Source: Eucommia ulmoides (lineage: Eukaryota; Streptophyta; Magnoliopsida; Garryales; Eucommiaceae). From it: a stretch of 64,000 bases of DNA. The notes under the pieces were generated by a model. The model searched no databases. It saw only the letters and a list, made by a program, of their open reading frames with translations, and was not told the DNA's origin. This document shows, one piece after another, positions 59,400-64,000 of the stretch (position 1 is the first letter of the stretch; every line of letters starts with the position of its first letter). The translations under genes were made by a program, and so were the position numbers. The DNA lies in assembly GCA_016647705.1 (NCBI GenBank), contig CM028335.1, positions 1,798,001-1,862,000 of the forward strand, given 5' to 3'.

Positions 59400-60412
59400 A
59401 AAAAATTAGGTTTCTTACCTCAATAATCCCTACAGTTTCATCTAAATATAAATTCGAAAGCGTCTGTTTGTTTGTTTATTTTTTTAAAATTAATTTTGTA
59501 AAAAACAAAATTGAAAATTATTAGAAAAATTAAAAATCGAGGAATCCAAGAACAACGTCATAGTAAAAATCACGATGCCAATAGGAGTCACAGTAATAAC
59601 GATGCCACCACCATGCGCCGTCGTCCATAATGGCGTTGCCACTTTGGGGAGCTACCTCGACGCTCCAGCATTGTGGTGGCGTTGTCGCGATGGAACGAAC
59701 CACCATGGCAACACGGTGGTGGTTATCGTTGCAGCAACTCAATTTTGAATTTTAAATTTAAATTTTATATTATGCCTTAATTAGATTTTGATATATTTAA
59801 AAATATTTTTGAAAAATCTAGTCAAATCAGATTGTTATATTGGTTAGTGTGTGAATTGTATTCTGTTTTGGATAATGAATTCTGATAAATATGATTTTGA
59901 TATATTTAAAAATATTTTAAAAATCTTATCAAATCAGATTTTTATATTGCTTAATGTGTGGGTTGTATTCTGTTTTGGATAATGAATTCTAATAAATATA
60001 CTTAATCCATAAATTATTTTTTTATATTATAAAGGCAGTATACCGATAAAATATATAATTTCAGGTGATATAGGAAAAGATTAGTCCACTAGTGGCATTT
60101 GATAGAGTGGAAGGGCGATAATACTTTTGAGGTTGTCAGGGCAGTTGTCGATAGTAAAAGATTTAGTCTTTTGTAATTTTGTTGTAGAGTAGTTGTATAT
60201 GTATAGTTAGTATGTTTTGGTTGGCCAGATAGGATATTTGGTATGGTCATTGTGCTACCCTAAGATAGCGTGAGTATGCAAAATTTTAAAATTTTATGTT
60301 AATTGTTAGTTAAGTATATATATGTCAATTCAAGTTATATTTGTTTGGTTAGGTAATGTTAAGTCGAGATCACACCTCGCCTCTGATGGGGGGGCCGAGA
60401 TGGGGTGTAACA
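59400..60412 (-). mobile_element. probable LTR fragment (family 3)
   Basis: On the minus strand a sequence starting TGTTACACCCCATCTCGG at 60412 looks like the 5' end of a plant gypsy-type LTR. The far boundary is not found. The stretch includes a tandem pair of about 108 bp (59784-59892 and 59893-60000) sharing gattttgatatatttaaaaa and tattctgttttggataatga, and a GC-richer patch at 59560-59740 without a convincing gene. Confidence 0.4.
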
Positions 60413-62934
60413 CTATAAATCTTGAATATTAAGTTGAAATGTCTTAACTCTTTAATGATATTAAGATGTGTCATACTCTCAGTAAAGGCATTTGGTAACT
60501 TAATATTATTTATTATTGATATTCAGTATTGGGTTGTTGAAAACTGGTATTCAACAATTTAAGCTGGCTTGTTATCTTGTCTTCTCTTTTAAGAATGCTG
60601 AGTCTCAAATTATTAGTATGAGATATTAGAATAACTATAAGGGGACTTACTAGTATAGTAAGTGACCGAATGTGATCATCATTGATACTCTACATGAAAG
60701 ATTTTCTCAATGTCGAAATAGGATATCTAAGATACAATTGTATTTGTCATATTTAGACTTGAGATATTGTATATGTTGTTATATTTTGATAATACTATAT
60801 GTTGTACCCTAACCACAAGACTTCAAAGGTATTTACTGGGTATAGTGTGATATACATATAAATATACAAGTATACAATATAAGATTTATCACTCTCAGCA
60901 AAAAAATATATGTCCTATGTGGTTCGATTAATTTAGTTCACCCAAGTCTCTGGTTAGAGTAGTGTAACGATTGGGATGAGATTCCAATAAGTCTTACAAT
61001 GAATTTATATTATAAATAAATATACATATGATTGGATTATGATTTTTGACTTTATTAATTCCCTCTTGGTCCTTTCGGGAACACAAGATATATAGATTGT
61101 ATAATACGAAAATCATACCTAAGGAGGTTTTCTTGGTGAAATTCTTACCAACTGGACATGGCGATGATATGTGGGTAAAAGTGACTCACAGTTGGAGTAA
61201 ATGCCTAAAAAAAGTATTTTCTTTTGGAATGGTAAAATTAAAATAGTTCCAATTTTAATTAATTACTTGATTAGTAAAATAATTAATTAATTAATTTTAC
61301 CATTCAACTTTTGATATGAACCTAATGGGTCACACACAAAGGAAAATAGAAGTTAGAAAAATGCTCGAAAAAAGAATTCATATTAATGTTGAACTGTAGA
61401 AGTTCAAAGCCAAAGTTAAAATGTAGAAAGGAGTACATGTTTTTAAACCCCAGACAGATTATTTGGATAGGAAGAGACCTAATGACCGGTGTTTTATGAG
61501 AAATTCAGCCACCCTAGGAAGATTTTTGCCATCCCCAATTTCTTGTGTCTTAGATATTCTATTTTATGTATTTACATTTACTAATTTAAATCTTACTACC
61601 ACCTAAATTCAAATTAGAGTTATTCTACCTTCTTGGGATCAGAATGAGATTCTTATAAATCTCAAGAACATTTTTCTTTCGAAGTTTTTTGTAAGGATAC
61701 TATTAGAGAATAGTATCCATACAAAGATGATGGATACTACTAGTGTTCGTTTTCTTTCTAAGGGAATTGCTCTCGGTTACCTATGCCGAATCGTGTCTAG
61801 ACGTGCTTAGAAGAGCCTTTTCTGATCATGCTACTAGCTTTGAGGCTGAAGTGCCAAAAGATATATTATTTATTAAATGTGATTTAGTTATTCCTATTTT
61901 ATTGTTTTAATTTTACGATGGATAGATCCGGTTTTGAGCGACATGATATTAAAAGCGATTCCTCGATATAAATAAGCCTTCCGTGCAGTCGAATCCTTCG
62001 ATCTTTTCCCCACTCGTCGTAGCTTACAGGGATGGAATGATTGAACATTAGGGGTAGAATGAATTTAGGGTTACAAGAATTAGCTTACAAATTCTGTGAA
62101 AATGGGGAAAATGAAAAGGAATTGGATTGTCCAAGAGAAAAAACCTAAAAAAACTCACACGTTTCCCACGTGGGTGATCTTCTTAAAAAATTAATGACAA
62201 GGTTAACGATTTACAATTTGAACTCACTTGATACGATTTGGATATTTCAGGGTTTAATATGTTCAAATTGAATAAATTAAATAAGGGCTAAAGTGAATTT
62301 TTCTAAAACTGAAGGGGTACAAAGTGCAAAAATCTTGAAAGGAAATTCATAATTTTATTCTTTTACAAGACCTTTCCAATAATAATTTTTGACCGTTTGT
62401 AGCAAAAAAATATTTAAAAATAGTTACACTCTAAATCTTGGGTATACTTATTTTGACATTTTCATCTCTCTAGTGTCTAGTCATCATATAAACTAAACTT
62501 ATGAGAATATCTAAATTTATTGGAGCATTAGTTACAGGATTGCGCTACTAATTAAATCCCTACATCATAACCTAAGAATTATCCTCCGTGGATTTGTTAT
62601 TTGCCATTTTAAAAATGTACTATTTCCATTAAAATAATCATGTCTTCCTTATTATTATTTAAGGAAAAAATAAATAAACACTTCATAAATAGTGTTCATT
62701 TTGTAACAGTACAGTTACATTCTATTAAAATATAACATAGTAATAAAAATAATTTATACTGTAATTGCACATAACGTAGTCACCCTATTAATTTTTTTTT
62801 CACTATACACAAATGTAAGATGCAATTAGATTGTTACATTTGATTCACAAATGCTTTCAAAATGGTATAACTACATGTAAAGATTAAATATTAGAATTAT
62901 ATCATGTTTTTCTAATTGATACATCTGCTACACT
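60413..62934. other. intergenic, no gene recognised
   Basis: AT-rich sequence. 61835-61960 resembles 50196-50330 (ctttgaggctgaagtgcc-type words), so some retroelement-derived repeat is present. The short frame at 61046-61246 is not supported by any recognisable motif. Confidence 0.4.
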
Positions 62935-63366
62935 AATGTCCCATTTAATAACGCAATTAAACACTTAAAATTGAATACATTAAGTACTTAAAAAATTAAG
63001 TTTGATAACAAAATGAAGTAACTATTTATAATATAAATATCACTTAAATATTGTTCAAATTTTAAGTGATGTGTGACTTACTTAACTTTTTAGCACATTT
63101 AATTTAATACCATAAAATATCTAATTATCACAATCACATCTTACACCAATTTTATAGAAAAAGTTACACACAAAAAATTAAAGATGGAGAAAAAATTAAA
63201 TTTAAAAAATAAAAAGATAATATTTTTAAAAAATAAAATTATAAAAATTATTTTAAGAGCATAAAATTGTTCAAAAATATTTTTTTTTAAAAAAATTTAA
63301 AATATTAAAAATTGAATAATTAATATATTCAATACTTAAAATTTTAACGTTATCAAATAAGTGTTA
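62935..63366. mobile_element. MITE-like element of about 430 bp
   Basis: The left end (cccatttaataacgcaatta, then acacttaaaattg) and the right end (tacttaaaattttaacgtta, then tcaaataagtgtta) are imperfect reverse complements over about 35 bp. Very AT-rich body without a frame. Confidence 0.55.
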
Positions 63367-64000
63367 CCTTCTCAATAATTAAAAAATAGATCATATAATA
63401 GAATGATTTATACCATAAAAATTCAATGGCATAATAGTTAGCGAGACTATCTCTAAAGTTACAAAATGAAAATTTTTGAAATGGATAAATGACATCCATC
63501 GATTTGAGAATAGGTGCCAATCTTCCTAAAAATAAAAGAGACTTGTTGGCCTTTGAATATAGTAAAAGGGTGTTGATTCAGGTCATTGACTCAAGAGTCA
63601 CGTAATGTAATAATTGTAGATTATGTTATTCTTTATAAATTAGGCCCAGTTCTCGACAAAATTACTAAATATATTTTTTTTTAAAATTATGTTATAAAAA
63701 TAATATTTTTGTCTTTTTGTGACGATTTTACCTTTCGCGTTGAATATAACATGTGATTGTGTTGAATATAATATGAGATCGTACTATATTTCACTTTCAC
63801 CACCGTTCAAATTCTATAAAGTCGTTGTACTCATTATATCTCATCAAAACAACCATACAAAATACACAACATAAACTCCACTCCACCAGATGCATAACTC
63901 AAGTTCTTTTTTTTTTCTTTCCCTCTCTCACACATTTGTTTAGGGCGATGAGTTCTGGGCCGCCGTCATCATGTTATATTCCAATTTTTCCATCTAAATT
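63367..64000. other. intergenic to window end
   Basis: No gene recognised; a CT-rich tract lies near 63905-63930. Confidence 0.4.

Noticed and set aside
61046..61246. 66-residue plus-strand frame
   Set aside because: No recognisable motif, lies in repeat-derived sequence; not supportable as a gene.

Overview
This window looks like nuclear DNA of a flowering plant, probably a eudicot. It is strongly AT-rich, has long stretches without genes, carries spliced genes with GT-AG introns, and is full of plant transposon families: a Helitron, LTR retrotransposons, MITE-like elements, a tRNA-derived SINE and a TRIM-like element. The few host genes belong to plant families (MED26-like, DUF7138-like, DUF761, a small secreted LysM protein, ribosomal protein eS28). 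The species cannot be named from the sequence alone.

Layout. 1-7930: a truncated eS28 copy (minus, 962-1093), a duplicated repeat block carrying an open MED26-like reading frame (2987-3715), a fold-back MITE, a poly(A)-ended retroposon-like insert, and a DUF7138-like gene (minus, 6541-7194) with its own TATA box. 7931-23704: one Helitron of about 15.8 kb on the minus strand, with both termini recognisable (5' TC at 23704, 3' hairpin plus CTAG at 7931). It encodes a spliced Rep/helicase of about 1,594 visible residues and carries several kilobases of internally duplicated, non-coding cargo. 23705-25737: a second copy of the MED26-like block, now a pseudogene, joined directly to a degraded Ty3/gypsy-like LTR element (25738-30810, minus). 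30811-40246: AT-rich repeats, small MITEs and a solo LTR of 2659 bp (35011-37669, minus). 40247-40783: an intact DUF761 gene. 40784-53364: MITEs, a SINE, a copia-like LTR and leader, a 1.2-kb element with long inverted ends, a TRIM-like element, and a second solo LTR of the 2.7-kb family (50670-53364, plus) with a perfect 5-bp target duplication. 53365-55818: two divergent LysM genes, both damaged. 55819-64000: two related LTRs head to head (56311-57684 and 57744-59316), another LTR fragment, a MITE and AT-rich sequence.

Functionally this is a transposon-dominated intergenic region. The only clearly intact host-type genes are DUF761, the DUF7138-like gene and possibly the short MED26-like frame. 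The most notable single object is the Helitron: its Rep and helicase motifs and its termini all look intact, so it is a candidate autonomous element, and its N-terminal region is built from tandemly duplicated exons.
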